Assembly: GCA_035772405.1 (NCBI GenBank) | Contig: JAYKKM010000005.1 | Span: 3,867,001 to 3,931,000 of the forward strand | Length of the DNA stretch: 64,000 nt | From: Chrysogorgia sp. JL179-B06 | Lineage: Eukaryota > Cnidaria > Anthozoa > Scleralcyonacea > Chrysogorgiidae | Direction: 5' to 3' | Shown here: positions 48,701-60,329 of the stretch, piece by piece | Layout: every line of letters starts with the position of its first letter | How positions within the stretch are numbered: position 1 is the stretch's first letter | Made by a program: the position numbers and the translations under genes | The notes under the pieces: model-generated | Databases searched by the model: none | What the model saw: the letters and a program-made list of their open reading frames with translations, nothing else | What the model was told of the DNA's origin: nothing

Positions 48701-51700
48701 ACCAATAATGATGATTTAAGAATCCCACAAGCATTACGTCTCACGTTGATTTATAAGTTTACGCACGCGCCAAGGGGAAACAGCCGGGGTATTAGGGTTA
48801 CCACGAAGTGGGAGACACTTAAGGCGGGGGGGGGTTGTGGTTAGGATTGGTGTTGTGTTTGGTGTTGTGTTGGGTTCTAGAACCCTACAATTTACTGTTG
48901 TGGAATTACCATCACTGGTAATCCAAGAGCATTTGACAATTGACAATAATCATTGGTAATTTAAGAGTGAGGATAACTTGATTTATAGACAAGGAATTTC
49001 CTTCATTGCCCACGAAACAATGACTCTAAGTTGAAGTTGTTCGTGGTCATTAGGGTAAATTCGGGGGAATGTATATTCATGACTTTATTCCGTGTTTTTT
49101 GCTGGGTATTAACATTTATCCATTTATTTATTTACGATTCCGATTATCACCTCATCCTATAGTTGGTGCGAACTTCAGAACTCGTGCGCCGTTCTCACTA
49201 AAATGCTTAATAGCAGTTTTACTTAATTCAAATTCATGTTCAATGTTTAAATTTTACCTCACGCAAATGTCTTTGAAGCTCTGACATCTCAGAATCTTGA
49301 GAGCTTGGGGTCCATTGACTTGATCTATTATCTAACGTTTTGCCAGGGACGTGATTCTGTTTCGCTGATTTACTGTCTAAACGACTGTCTACCTGTAAAG
49401 AAATACAACAAAACCATTTTATTTTGTTTCTATCATTTGAATAATTGTCGAAGACGAAGCATGAATGTTAACATGAATAAAAAGTAAATTCTTAAAAACC
49501 AACAATAGCACCAACAACAAAACCAACTCTAACAACAACACTAACATTAACACCAACTCTAACACCAACACTAACATTAACACCAACTCTAACTCTAACA
49601 CCAACATTAACATTAACACCAACTCTAACTCTAACACCAACACTAACATTAACACCAACTCTAACTCTAACACCAACACCAACATTAACGTTAACACCAA
49701 CTCTAACTCTAACACCAACACTAAAATTAACACCAACTTTAACTCTAACACCAACATTAACGTTAACACCAACTCTAACTCTAACACCAACACTAAAATT
49801 AACACCAACTCTAACTCTAACACCAACACCAACACTAACATTAACACCAACTCTAACTCTAACACCAACACTAAAATTAACACCAACTCTAACTCTAACA
49901 CCAACATTAACGTTAACACCAACTCTAACTCTAACACCAACACTAACATTAACACCAACTCTAACTCTAACACCAACATTAACGTTAACACCAACTCTAA
50001 CTCTAACACCAACACTAAAATTAACACCAACTCTAACTCTAACACCAACAGTAACATTAACACCAACTCTAACTCTAACACCAACACTAACATTAACACC
50101 AACTCTAACTCTAACACCAACATTAACGTTAACACCAACATTAACGTTAACACCAACTCTAACTCTAACACCAACACTAAAATTAACACCAACTCTAACT
50201 CTAACTCTAACACCAACACTAACATTAACACCAACTCTAACTCTAACACCAACATTAACGTTAACACCAACTCTAACTCTAACACCAACACTAACATTAA
50301 CACCAACTCTAACTCTAACACCAACATTAACGTTAACACCAACTCTAACTCTAACACCAACACTAACATTAACACCAACTCTAACTCTAACACCAACATT
50401 AACGTTAACACCAACTCTAACTCTAACACCAACACTAACATTAACACCAACTCCAACTCTAACACCAACATTAACATTAACACCAACTCTAACTCTAACA
50501 CCAACATTAACATTAACACCAACTCTAACTCTAACACCAACATTAACGTTAACACCAACTCTAACTCTAACACCAACATTAACGTTAACACCAACTCTAA
50601 CTCTAACACCAACATTAACATTAACACCAACTCTAACTCTAACACCAACACTAACATTAACACCAACTCTAACTCTAACACCAACATTAACATTAACACC
50701 AACTCTAACTCTAACACCAACACTAACATTAACACCAACTCTAACTCTAACACCAACATTAACGTTAACACCAACTCTAACTCTAACACCAACATTAACA
50801 TTAACACCAACTCTAACTCTAACACCAACACTAACATTAACACCAACTCTAACTCTAACACCAACACTAACATCAACACCAACTCTAACTCTAACACCAA
50901 CATTAACATTAACACCAACTCTAACTCTAACACCAACACTAAAATTAACACCAACTCTAACTCTAACACCAACATTAACATTAACACCAACTCTAACTCT
51001 AACACCAACACTAAAATTAACACCAACTCTAACTCTAACACCAACATTAACATTAACACCAACTCTAACTCTAACACCAACACTAACATTAACACCAACT
51101 CTAACTCTAACACCAACATTAACATTAACACCAACTCTAACTCTAACACCAACACTAACATTAACACCAACTCTAACTCTAACACCAACATTAACGTTAA
51201 CACCAACTCTAACTCTAACACCAACACTAAAATTAACACCAACTCTAACTCTAACACCAACATTAACGTTAACACCAACTCTAACTCTAACACCAACACT
51301 AACATTAACACCAACTCTAACACCAACATTAACGTTAACACCAACTCTAACTCTAACACCAACACTAAAATTAACACCAACTCTAACTCTAACACCAACA
51401 GTAACGTTAACACCAACAACAACACCAACTCTAACACCAACACTAACATTAACGTTAATACCAACAACAACACTAACACCAACACTAGCACCAACTCTAA
51501 CACCAACACTAGCACCAACTCTAACACCAACACTAACACCAACTCTAACACCAACACTAACACCAACATTAACGTTAACATGCACCAACAACAACACCAA
51601 TACAAAAACCAACACCAACACTAAAACCAAAAATAGCCCTAACACCAACACTAGCACCAACTCTAACACCAACACTAACTCCAACTTCAACTCTAACACC

Positions 51701-54700
51701 AACACCAATACAAAAACCAACGCCAACACCAACACTAAAACCAAAAATAGCACTATATAACACCGACACTAACACCAACAACACCAACGAATGCAAGCGT
51801 TATCAGCATTTTATTCAAACACTAGAGAGTGTAGATTGTACCTGAAATGTAGGGAAATATTTTAAATATTTAGTAATAATGGACTTACTTTGCTCCCAAC
51901 ATGAGTAAAGTCTAATTTCTGATGGAACACTTTGAAACGGTTGTAATGAGGTTTTCCTCCACGTTTCTCACCATTGTCATCTTCAAAACTTCCATTGGAA
52001 CGTCCAGAACTACTGTATTCAGATGAACAATCGCGACCATCATTGTTATTGTAGAAAACGAAGCCTGTTTGGGTTTGTTTCGTTGCCTGAGTACCTTTCT
52101 GATACCTCCGTAACATAAGTAATTCATCTTCTTTCTAGAACATACAAAATATTAGAGATAAGTAGTTTAATAATACTAATTATTATATGGCTTGGACTTA
52201 ACGTAACCTTTCTGCAATCTGATTGGTTGCTGAGCGGTCTTTACAAAAGAACTGAAAAGTTTTAAAAATTGCGAAAAAATTGAAGAAATGTGAGAGCCAT
52301 ATAATAAAAGAAGCCAATGTAATATAAGGTTTTTAAATAACGAGGTTAAGGCATTTTAAAAACATTATATTAGGAAATATATACATTTTACAATTTAATG
52401 TCACAAATAAAACTAACAATCATGTATGCGGGTACTACCCGTGAGGAAGGTTTACCAATGAGGAAGGTTTACCAATGAGGAAGGTTTTGAAGTGAAAACA
52501 ACGAGTAAAAAACGTGTTGAAAAAAAACGCAGTAAGTAGCAGTTATGAGCTGCAGTCAATAGTACTGTCTCACCATGGCAAAGGTAAAAATCACGATATT
52601 TATGATGGTCATAAAATTAGCAAAAATTTCGAGGAAGCTATATTTTGAGGAAGGTTGTGAAAATTTGAATTCCTCCACGGAGGAAGGATGAACAGTTTTT
52701 GCAACTCTGAGCTAATTTAAAAAGGTAGGTCTTAAGAACAGATTTAAATTCAGCGGTGGATTTAATAATAGGTGATTAATGACATCGTGTGGTGATGGGT
52801 TGTCGGATAGGCATTTTATTTTATTATTATTCAAAAGGAATAAAATGAAGATAAATTATGATAATATTAGAGTTGAACAGAGAGTTTCCAGTGCTCTGAT
52901 TGGTTTAAAGGTGCACTACCACTATAGTCCATCGGCGGAGCGACCTGGGGCGGGACCGGATAGAGGGGTATTTCCCCAAATATTGGCAAGAAGTGCCCTT
53001 TTTGGAATATGGAAAGAACGCATGCGTTATGAATCTATTGAAATACTGTCTGATTGCATCTAAGGATGAACACCGCCGATAAAAATAACGCTGTCTACAC
53101 TCGAACCATATTTATCCGGGGGAGGGGGCCGCGCAACCTTAATCCGGCCCTGATGTACAGATATGACACTTTGTTATCTTACATATTTTAGAGACCTGCT
53201 CTATTTTTGCAAACATTTTTCTCAGAAATCACCGGGTACATGGGCCTTGTGGAATTAAATTTTTTCTGAAGGTATGAATTAGTTGAATCGTCTTTTAAAC
53301 GTTCTTTGTAGTTATTATTGCTAACCTTTTGTAGTTCTTTTTGTAAAATCATGATTTGCCTTTCTCTGTCGCCTGGCATATCTCCAATCTGATAATCCAT
53401 TCTGTCCTCTCCCGAGTCTTTTACAAATGAACTGCGGTTTTTCCTTGGACCCCAAAATAATGCATCCCATAAGCCCTTGCAACACAGAAGTTGGGCCAAC
53501 GCTGTACAGCAACAACAAAGTGAAGCCAGCCAAGAACAGAATATTGGAGGGCAACAAACACATTTATATTTAGTGGTTGCATCTTGACTGCGAACTTTGA
53601 TTTTATGTCTTGGACGACAAAAGGTTTTTATTATCTAAAATAAAATATGACATAAAATCAATAATATAATTCTAAAATGTTAAAGGTGAGTCTCACCGTG
53701 ATGCATTACGCGCTCACAGTATCACTGGCGGCCATTTCACCACCACAAAATTCGTTTGTTGTTTACATTATTTAAAGTACATATAATTTAACCCCCCCCC
53801 CCCCCACACAGATTATAGTTTTCTGTAGAGAGGACACCAAAATAGTTGATAAGTTCTTTTAGAGTTTTTGATTTGGTCCATTCGTTCATGGCAATATTTT
53901 GGATTTCCCGCTAAATTTCCGCAAATTGCAAAAAGGGGTCTGGTAACTACCTTATGTGACGTAACTTAAATGACGGAAGTGGCCCATAACAGTTATTTAC
54001 TCATGTATTCTGTTGTGTAGTTATCATCGACGCGAGCAATTAATATGTCAGATAGATGTGTTATGTTTGGGTTTTCAAATGGATCAGACTTAGAAAACGG
54101 AATTCACTTCATCACATTCCTTAATTACCAACCTCGTAACCCATTTTGCCTCCACGGTGGAAGGTCGGCGAAAATGGCCCTGGGATCGGCCGGTCGATTC
54201 CATAATCTTATTGGCCAGTTCTAAAACTCGATTAATTCAGCTAGAGTATAATTTATTCATCTAAATCCACATGTTAAGAAATTTCCTCGTCTTTAAATTT
54301 AAATGAGAAATATAAGGGCTTTGATTAATTGTCAAGAACTGCATTCGATATATACTTGTTCCTCCATAATATTTATAAGATAATCATTGCTGTATTATGA
54401 ATTAATTGCTTTTAGGATGAATGGTTTACATGAACAAGTCTGCAGAGCGTTGCATATTTCTCATTCATTATCACATCAACAGAGTAAACAAAGACAAATT
54501 ACCTAAATTATCATATCAAAACACCCAGATATTCTGGGTGTCATGTGACCCCACCTGGAGGCAAAATGCCCTGGAAACGAGGTTGCTTAATTACGTCACA
54601 TGTGTCTCGTCCCAGGCTTCTTTCGGGTTTTTTCGTCTCTCGGTTTTTTCTTGCAAATAACAATGTTTAAAGAGAGATGTCTCCGAAACGATGGATCAAA

Positions 54701-57700
54701 TAAAAAACTGTAAATACTAAATAACCTTATACTAAGCTATTTTTGCGTCTTTTATAGAGAAAACAAAAAAACTGTCTAGGGCCTATAGACACTTTAATAT
54801 CTGAGCAATCATTGATGTAAATTAGTCGTATTCACGTAAGACAATAACACAACCGCGTGTTTCCAATAAATCCAGAAAACTAATTTGTATAAAATTTGCC
54901 GCTTATCATAAACATAATTTATCTAGATATATAAATGCCACAAGTGTGAAACGTTTCAATGGCCACGAGACGCTCTTTTTGTGATATTATCAAAACTATT
55001 TGACCTACAGTATATGCATGAAATTTTATACAGGTATTATTTGCAAAGACGTATCGATTTGTTGTTAGACTACTCCAAAAATATCTAGGGCCTTTGGAAG
55101 AGATGTAATTGGACATTTTTCTCCCTCATTTTTGGGAAAGGCTAAAATATATGAAGGCATTGACATATCTGTAAAATAATTCGTCTTTCCACAGCTCTGG
55201 TATTGCATGTACCACATATCAGACCTTTAGCCACTTACCTGTTTGAAGAAATCACTATTGGCGCGTCCTACAGTTTCGTGCCTTTAAAAATGTTGTGTTC
55301 GCGGAAAAGGGTGTGACTGCTAAGCAATTAAAGATATGGACCCAAATCTTTTTCTTTGTAAATGCTATTGGACCATGTTAACTACTTATGTAAAAAAATA
55401 TGACTTTATAAAATTTGTAGTATGATAAATCGTGCTCTCAAAATTACTCCATTTTGACTAACGAGCCACCTTAATAATTTGCCTACATTATGAATTAATT
55501 GGTATGAACGTTCAAGTAATTAATTTATCATATAACATTAGCACTTACCATGTGTCCATAGAGAAATCCAAGAACAATGTAGGTATAAATTATGATAATT
55601 ATTCCAAGAAAAGCATAATGAATTGTTGGGTAAAGTTGAAGTGTGAACGCAAAAATTAATCCAAGAAAACAAAATGGAAGTGCTAGCAGAAGTAATTTAG
55701 CGGCGTACTGGGCATCAATAAGTTTACGGGTAAAAACATTTCTCACTTTCCACGACATGTAGAATCCACAAAGTAGAAATATTGCTTTGTATGCTAAGAA
55801 TATTCCTAACCAAAGGCCCAAGTTGTCGCAATCACAAATTTCTATGGAAGAGATAGTGGCGCGAAATGGGTTCCCGGAAATTGTCTGCAAAAAAAAACAA
55901 GAAAAAAATCAAGAAATAGAACGAAATCATATTTATCTAACGATAATGATTTCTGCCTGATTTCTTTCTAAAATATTACGGTAAATGGGAAAAACAATTT
56001 TTGTAATCAATACATTAAAAAAGTATAGTAATAGTCCAGTGTCCTACCGACTGAGCTAATTAGATGCCGTACCAAAAACCAAAAACCAACCTCGCAACTT
56101 AATTCGGCTTAAAACGATTGCTTGGAAATGTTGTTGATATTACAATGATATTACAAGGATGACAATCGTAAGAAAAATTGTATTGTACAGCTGGACCGAA
56201 ATTTTGTTTCTCTTGTTTTGGGTGACTCCTAACGCAAAGTGAATCTGATACGCATAAGTCGAAAGATCTGGAGGAGCAGGCGCTAGAGCATTGACACTTG
56301 GTTACGTGTAGCCGCTGACCAACACATTTTGAAATGTTTGATGACAACATAATCAAATAGATAGAATGACATCGACTGGCTGGCAACGTTTAGATAGAAT
56401 TACATCGACTGGACAGCACTTTATCGCTCTCCACAGGCCATCCTCGTGCTACGATTTTGATTACAATTAATATATTAACATGAGCATTTTTTTCTAGAAA
56501 TTACTATTTAAAATTCTCTTTAGTAAAACTAATAGATAAAAATGAGGGTTGTCTGGAAAAAATGTGTAGACAGCTCTTGTAAGGACTGTTGGCGTTTGTC
56601 CGACACAAGGTGTGTCTGACTTAGTGAGAGTGTTGAGTGACAATGCAAAACATATTCACACCTGAAAACAATGATATTCTGCTTGGTCTTGCACAGTTTT
56701 AGTGGTTCGATAAAGTCCATCTTTTGCCGTCCATATAGCGAGGTAGATCATATCAATTATTATAAACACCACAAGAATCCCAAACATCCAGTATTCCATG
56801 ATTCTCTGAAAACGTATAGATGACAAATAAATTAGTATGCAAGAAGATTCGAATAATCATAGTTTATAAGAATTGTGCTAGGCTTTGTCCAGTTAAAACA
56901 AGTTGAAGTTCACACTTTATGTACAGATACGGTGATCGGTGCTCCAGGTCTTTCTCCATGCCCAGAGCAATTATAATACTCTTAGTCATAGCTCGTCAAT
57001 AAACATTCTATTATGGATTTACTTTACTTTACGCCTAAAAATTGTAGTTATTATTCACCTTCTTGTAGACTCGTCTGTCAATCAAAATCTGATATAATGT
57101 CCATACTTTGACCCATAAGCCTCCAATACATAATGTGAATCCAAGAGAAAATATCCAAAGACGAACCTGATACAAGAGGAACAGATTAATTAGTAGTAAA
57201 TGCGACATGTTCTAACTTCTTTAAAAAGTAACAGAAAAAGAACAAAAAACGTTGGACTTGACGTTGAAAAGTATCTTGAAAATAAAAATCAATTCACATT
57301 TTGTGAATATGTTATATTTATTATGATAAATATAGTCTAAAGTCGATAACACTTACCTTACATAAGGTGCTTACTGCAGATTCAGAAGCTATCTGATAAT
57401 CAACTCCATATAAAATAACAGTGATAAAGCAAAATAGACAACCGAGGATTGTAAAGACATTTATAGTTGGTGAGGTATATTTGATCGACCTAGAAAAATT
57501 GCAAAACAAGAGATTTCATATAAACATTTAACATACACAGACAATTCGTACATTGTCGTCGTCATCGTTATCGTCGTTGTCGTCGTTATCGTCGTCATCG
57601 TCATCGTCGTTGTTGTAGTCGTCATCGTCGTTGTCGTCATAGTCGTTGTCGTCGTCATCGTCGTTGTTGTCGTCATCGTCGTTGTCGTCATCGTCGTTGT

Positions 57701-60329
57701 CGTCATAGTCGTCGTCGTCATCGTCATTGTCGTTGTTGTCGTCATCATCGTCATTGTCGTTGTTATCGTCGTCATCGTCATTGTCTTCATCGTCGTCGTC
57801 ATTGTGGTCGTCATCGTCATTTTCGTCGTCATCGTCATTGTCGTCATCGTCGTCATTTTCGTCGTCGTCATCGCCTCCAACGTACCTTTCAAGTCGATAT
57901 TTAATAACAACAAACAAACAGAAGATGGCATAAAGAATTCCAAATGCTGCAAATATACACCAGACCACAAATAGAACCAGTTCTATGTATCTCAATGTAT
58001 ATGACTCGATCGTTCTTTCGTAAGGGATGCCCCCTGCAAAAATAAAAGATGTCAGAGAGATGTATGAGATCACTTATGTTTTTTCAATAGCAACGTCACA
58101 TTTTCAAATGTGCTCACCCAAATTCTCCTTCACTCTATCTGTTAAAAACACTTGACTAATCACGAAATTAATTTAAGTGGATAATGTTTACGTTGGGATA
58201 ATGTTATTAATCACAAAGGATAGAGTGTTCCAGTTTATTTCAGAATCATCCTCGGGGTAACATGAAAATTAATGAACATGATTAACCTACTCACACCTTC
58301 GGGATTCCGGTCCGCTGTTCTACCTCAGTTGCCCCTTGCATTATCCCTAAGAACCTCTGGCACTCAGGGTATACTTCAGTAATCTCAGTAGTGTAGGTTA
58401 ATCATGTCGATTAATTTACAAGAGTGTTCCAGGCCAGGGTCCCTAATTTATAAAAGTAGAGAATGTGTTTTCCTCTGATTGGGAAACCCTGATGAAATAA
58501 GATTTTGTACTTTTCTCTAGAGGACAGAGTAGAAGAAGAACCCGCATAGTTTATAAAAGAATACAGATTTTCTACTCTGCTCTAGAGGAATGGAAAATGA
58601 TCTTTTTATACATTTTAGTATAAAATGATCTCTAAAACAGACAGCAGGAATGTTTTTTTCCCCTATAATCCCTAGTGCCTATAAGTTCTTATATAATCCT
58701 AAATACGATATTACTGATATAGATTCTACATGAAGTAAATAGTTGAATGATAAAATGTTTTATGATTTGAGCTTTGCGTTGATAAGGTTTGTTTGTCCGA
58801 GATCTTAATGAGTCATGTGACGTCATATCAGTCATCATTTCGGATACAATATTTTGCTGCTAGAGAAATTTGACGTAATAGCACAGCGTCTGGCTGATAT
58901 TAATAGCTCAAAATGCGGACAAACAAACCAAATTTGACTCACAAATGAGTGCAAATGAGCTATTTTCTTTTGTTATGGCTGCAAGAATTATGGGTAAATA
59001 CGGACAAACATGGATACTGAGTCACTGACGTAATCTCGACGGAGCGCGATTTGAACGCATCATAAAACATTTTGACATTCAACTATTTACCGCTTCATGT
59101 AGAATCGATATCAATAATATCATATTTGGTGTTATATAGGGTGTATAAAAAAAAGCGCAACCTCGGAATTTCCCAAGAAATCCACTTTGTTTTTATTAGC
59201 ACAAAAGATTTTAGGCCTCTAGGAATTTAACTGTTGTTGATTAAATAAATGCATAAATTTCGATTCAATTCTGCTTTACGTGCTCGAGTTTGTAGTAATT
59301 AGACAGTTATGCCCCTGGAATACGATTACAAGCTATTTTAAATTCCCAGGGGCGAAAATATTTTGTGTTTAAGAACACAGTGGATTTCTTGGGAAATTCC
59401 GAGGTTGCGCTTTTTTTTATACAACCTGTATAGGTACTTTAATATCAACGATACTGTAATTAGTGGACGAACCTTGCCAATTAATGCTTGACGGAGAATA
59501 AATGTCATTGTCTTCATCGTAGCTGCCAACTATGTAACCATAACCATCTAAAAAGACCATGAAATTTAGCTTCAATGTTATGTATAATTAAATATGATAA
59601 TATATATTAAAGTGCCCGTAACCTCAACATTTGTTATTGTCTTATTTGGAAGAAATGACAAAGTAACTTCTTTTGAAGATTTTCCGGTTTCTTCGCTTTC
59701 GTTTTGAGATTTATCAGTTTGTTTGATATGCAAATGTCCGGAATTTACGTCACACATGCATGATGACTTATTGGAGAAATGTGTATATCTCTTTCATTCT
59801 CGAACGAAATCCTTTAAAATCGAGAGGTTTGGTGTTGTGGGAGAAACACGCACACGTGTTATTCACACTTTAGTGTTTTTATTTGATGAACGCAAAGATA
59901 TATATAACATTCTCGGATAACTCATTATCCATGTGTGACGTAAATTCCGTACATTTGCATGTCAAACAAACTGATATATCTCAAAAAGAAAGCGAAGAAA
60001 CGAAAATCTTCAAAAGAAGTTACTTTATCATTTTAAAAGTTCTTCCAAAATCGAACCACAAGAAGCACTATTATATGTCAATTTGTGGTTCCAACCAAGT
60101 ACATTTTACGCAAGACGTACGAATACATGGTGGAATGACGTAAGAATACATGGTGTAAGAAGACCATGACGTAAGAATACATGTGGAATGACGTAATCTT
60201 TTATTTCATTGTATTTCATGATATATAAATGCAAGAGAAATAGCTCTTAAATATTTACTTACCTTGTCGAATCTGAATAACACTCATGTCAAATTTTCTA
60301 TTTCCATTTTCAAAAAATCTCACTCGACC
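44503..60329 (-). CDS. GABA-B-like class C GPCR with a long tau-like-repeat cytoplasmic tail (5' part not found)
   Basis: Exons in transcript order: 60329-60263, 59547-59473, 58033-57886, 57489-57357, 57166-57059, 56805-56662, 55884-55549, 53634-53326, 52134-51889, 49392-49258, 48045-47935 and 45789-44503. All have GT-AG borders and matching phases; the open frame is 1032 codons plus the stop. Exons 1-2 give the end of a ligand-binding Venus-flytrap domain (GRVRFFENGNR, then SSINWQGG). Exons 3-7 give seven membrane helices with GABA-B signatures (CKVRLWIFSLGFTL; LGIFLAYKAIFLLCGFYMSW). Exons 8-12 give a tail of about 630 residues with a Cys-rich patch, two coiled coils and six tau-like repeats. 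Class C GABA-B-type receptors are G-protein-coupled plasma-membrane receptors. Most of the ligand-binding domain is missing from the visible model, and I could not find its exons between 60.33 and 64 kb. Receptor class is firm; ligand and signalling are unknown. Confidence 0.88.
47245..47693. mobile_element. Near-perfect long hairpin element
   Basis: The arms pair for about 200 bp around a spacer near 47447-47490. Each arm has TATGACGTCACAAGTGTGAC or its complement and CATAAAACGTTATAACTCAAG. Outer arms related to the element at 32700 may extend it to about 47110-47775. It is in the intron before the last GPCR exon. Confidence 0.8.
48191..48280 (-). repeat. Truncated copy of the tRNA-like repeat
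   Basis: It shares GTTGCGAAAAATG, AAGGCCTT-CGGCTGGAATTG and CCTGCGATGCT with the copy at 61868-61945 but lacks the 5' tRNA half. It lies in a tail intron of the GPCR gene. Confidence 0.5.
49258..52134 (-). CDS. Tail exons of the GPCR carrying a split tau/MAP-like repeat
   Basis: Exons 52134-51889 (82 codons) and 49392-49258 (45 codons) join in phase 0. The first ends in FKVFHQKLDFTHVGSK; the second starts VDSRLDSKSAKQNHVPGK. Joined, they follow the layout of a tau/MAP2/MAP4 repeat: hydrophobic KV.., KKLD-S-V-SK, then N..HVPG. The second exon ends with SEMSELQRHLRE, which continues as REREVNQLKTYL in exon 48045-47935 as a second coiled coil. The 2.5-kb intron between the two exons holds a hexamer-based repeat array. 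Confidence 0.72.
49497..51785 (-). repeat. 2.3-kb array of AACNNN hexamers with 36/72-bp higher-order unit
   Basis: On the + strand nearly every hexamer is AAC followed by three variable bases (AACACC, AACTCT, AACATT, AACGTT, AACACT, AAAATT). They group into 36-bp units, and units ending ATTAACGTT alternate with units ending ACTAACATT or ACTAAAATT to give a 72-bp dimer. On the transcribed strand it is G/U-rich (GTTAGA, GTTGGT). Long open frames through it are by-products of repeat length. It sits in a tail intron of the GPCR gene. Confidence 0.95.
52135..53325. other. GPCR tail intron, repeats only
   Basis: Holds the GAGGAAGG repeats and, at 53139-53152, TTAATCCGGCCCTG, the reverse complement of the CAGGGCCGGATTAA end seen at 14542. 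It is probably one end of a hAT-type element. No exon is seen. Confidence 0.5.
52447..52490 (+). repeat. Short 18-bp tandem repeat
   Basis: ACCAATGAGGAAGGTTT occurs in tandem after a first GTGAGGAAGGTTT; GAGGAAGG recurs to about 52690 at wider spacing. Confidence 0.7.
53326..53634 (-). CDS. Proximal tail exon of the GPCR: Cys-rich hydrophobic patch and coiled coil
   Basis: This phase-0 exon of 103 codons continues directly from TM7. It begins with a basic stretch (FCRPRHKIKV). A run of about 28 residues then holds ten cysteines (CVCCPPIF, SLCCCC, LLCC) with Trp/Leu/Phe, followed by a polar linker. It ends in RERQIMILQKELQK, which continues as KEDELLMLRR in the next exon with heptad-like spacing typical of the GABA-B tail coiled coil. 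The Cys patch could be palmitoylated or lie in the membrane; that is inference. Confidence 0.75.
53635..55548. other. GPCR intron after TM7, no exon seen
   Basis: Contains a C homopolymer (about 53790-53806) and an inverted repeat (ACCTCGTAACCCATTTTGCC near 54130 against GGCAAAATGCCCTGGAAACGAGG-type near 54560). Otherwise AT-rich. Confidence 0.5.
55549..58033 (-). CDS. Seven-transmembrane block of the GABA-B-like receptor
   Basis: Five exons encode TM1-TM7. TM1 (exon 58033-57886) contains LVLFVVWCIFAAFGILYAI. TM2 (57489-57357) contains INVFTILGCLFCF. TM3 (57166-57059) contains VRLWIFSLGFTLCIGG, with the conserved disulfide Cys just before it in STLCK. TM4 (56805-56662) contains MFGILVVFIIIDMIYLAIW. 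The long exon 55884-55549 carries extracellular loop 2 (ICDCDN), TM5, TM6 (LLLLALPFCFLGLIFAF) and TM7 (AFLGIIIIIYTYIVLGFLYG). The intron pattern of one helix per short exon followed by one long TM5-7 exon is clear in the sequence. Confidence 0.9.
57545..57870 (-). repeat. GAC/GAT/AAC trinucleotide microsatellite
   Basis: Impure triplet repeat that would read as Asp/Asn on the minus strand. It starts about 15 bases inside the intron after the TM1 exon of the GPCR (donor at 57885) and is open in the exon's frame. Confidence 0.95.
59135..59432. mobile_element. Tc1/mariner-like MITE
   Basis: The inverted ends read TATAGGGTGTATAAAAAAAA and TTTTTTTTATACAACCTGTATA-type, flanked by TA. The arms continue with GCGCAACCTCGGAATTTCCC. 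It is in an extracellular-domain intron of the GPCR gene. The superfamily is inferred from the TA borders. Confidence 0.7.
59607..60058. mobile_element. Foldback element with one TTAA end
   Basis: The left end TTAAAGTGCCCGTAACCTC and arm (AAGTAACTTCTTTTGAAGAT) pair with right-arm sequence near 59985-60045. The right terminus is worn away. Confidence 0.6.

Noticed and set aside
49419..51753. Minus-strand open frames of 728 and 753 codons (Leu/Val/Glu and Val/Gly/Arg/Asn repeats)
   Set aside because: They are two frames of the same AACNNN hexamer array, with no splice connection to the neighbouring receptor exons; repeat length divisible by three keeps them open.
57528..58073. 181-codon frame with a long Asp/Asn run as a gene
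   Set aside because: Only its first part is the TM1 exon of the receptor; the Asp/Asn part is a microsatellite after a good GT donor.
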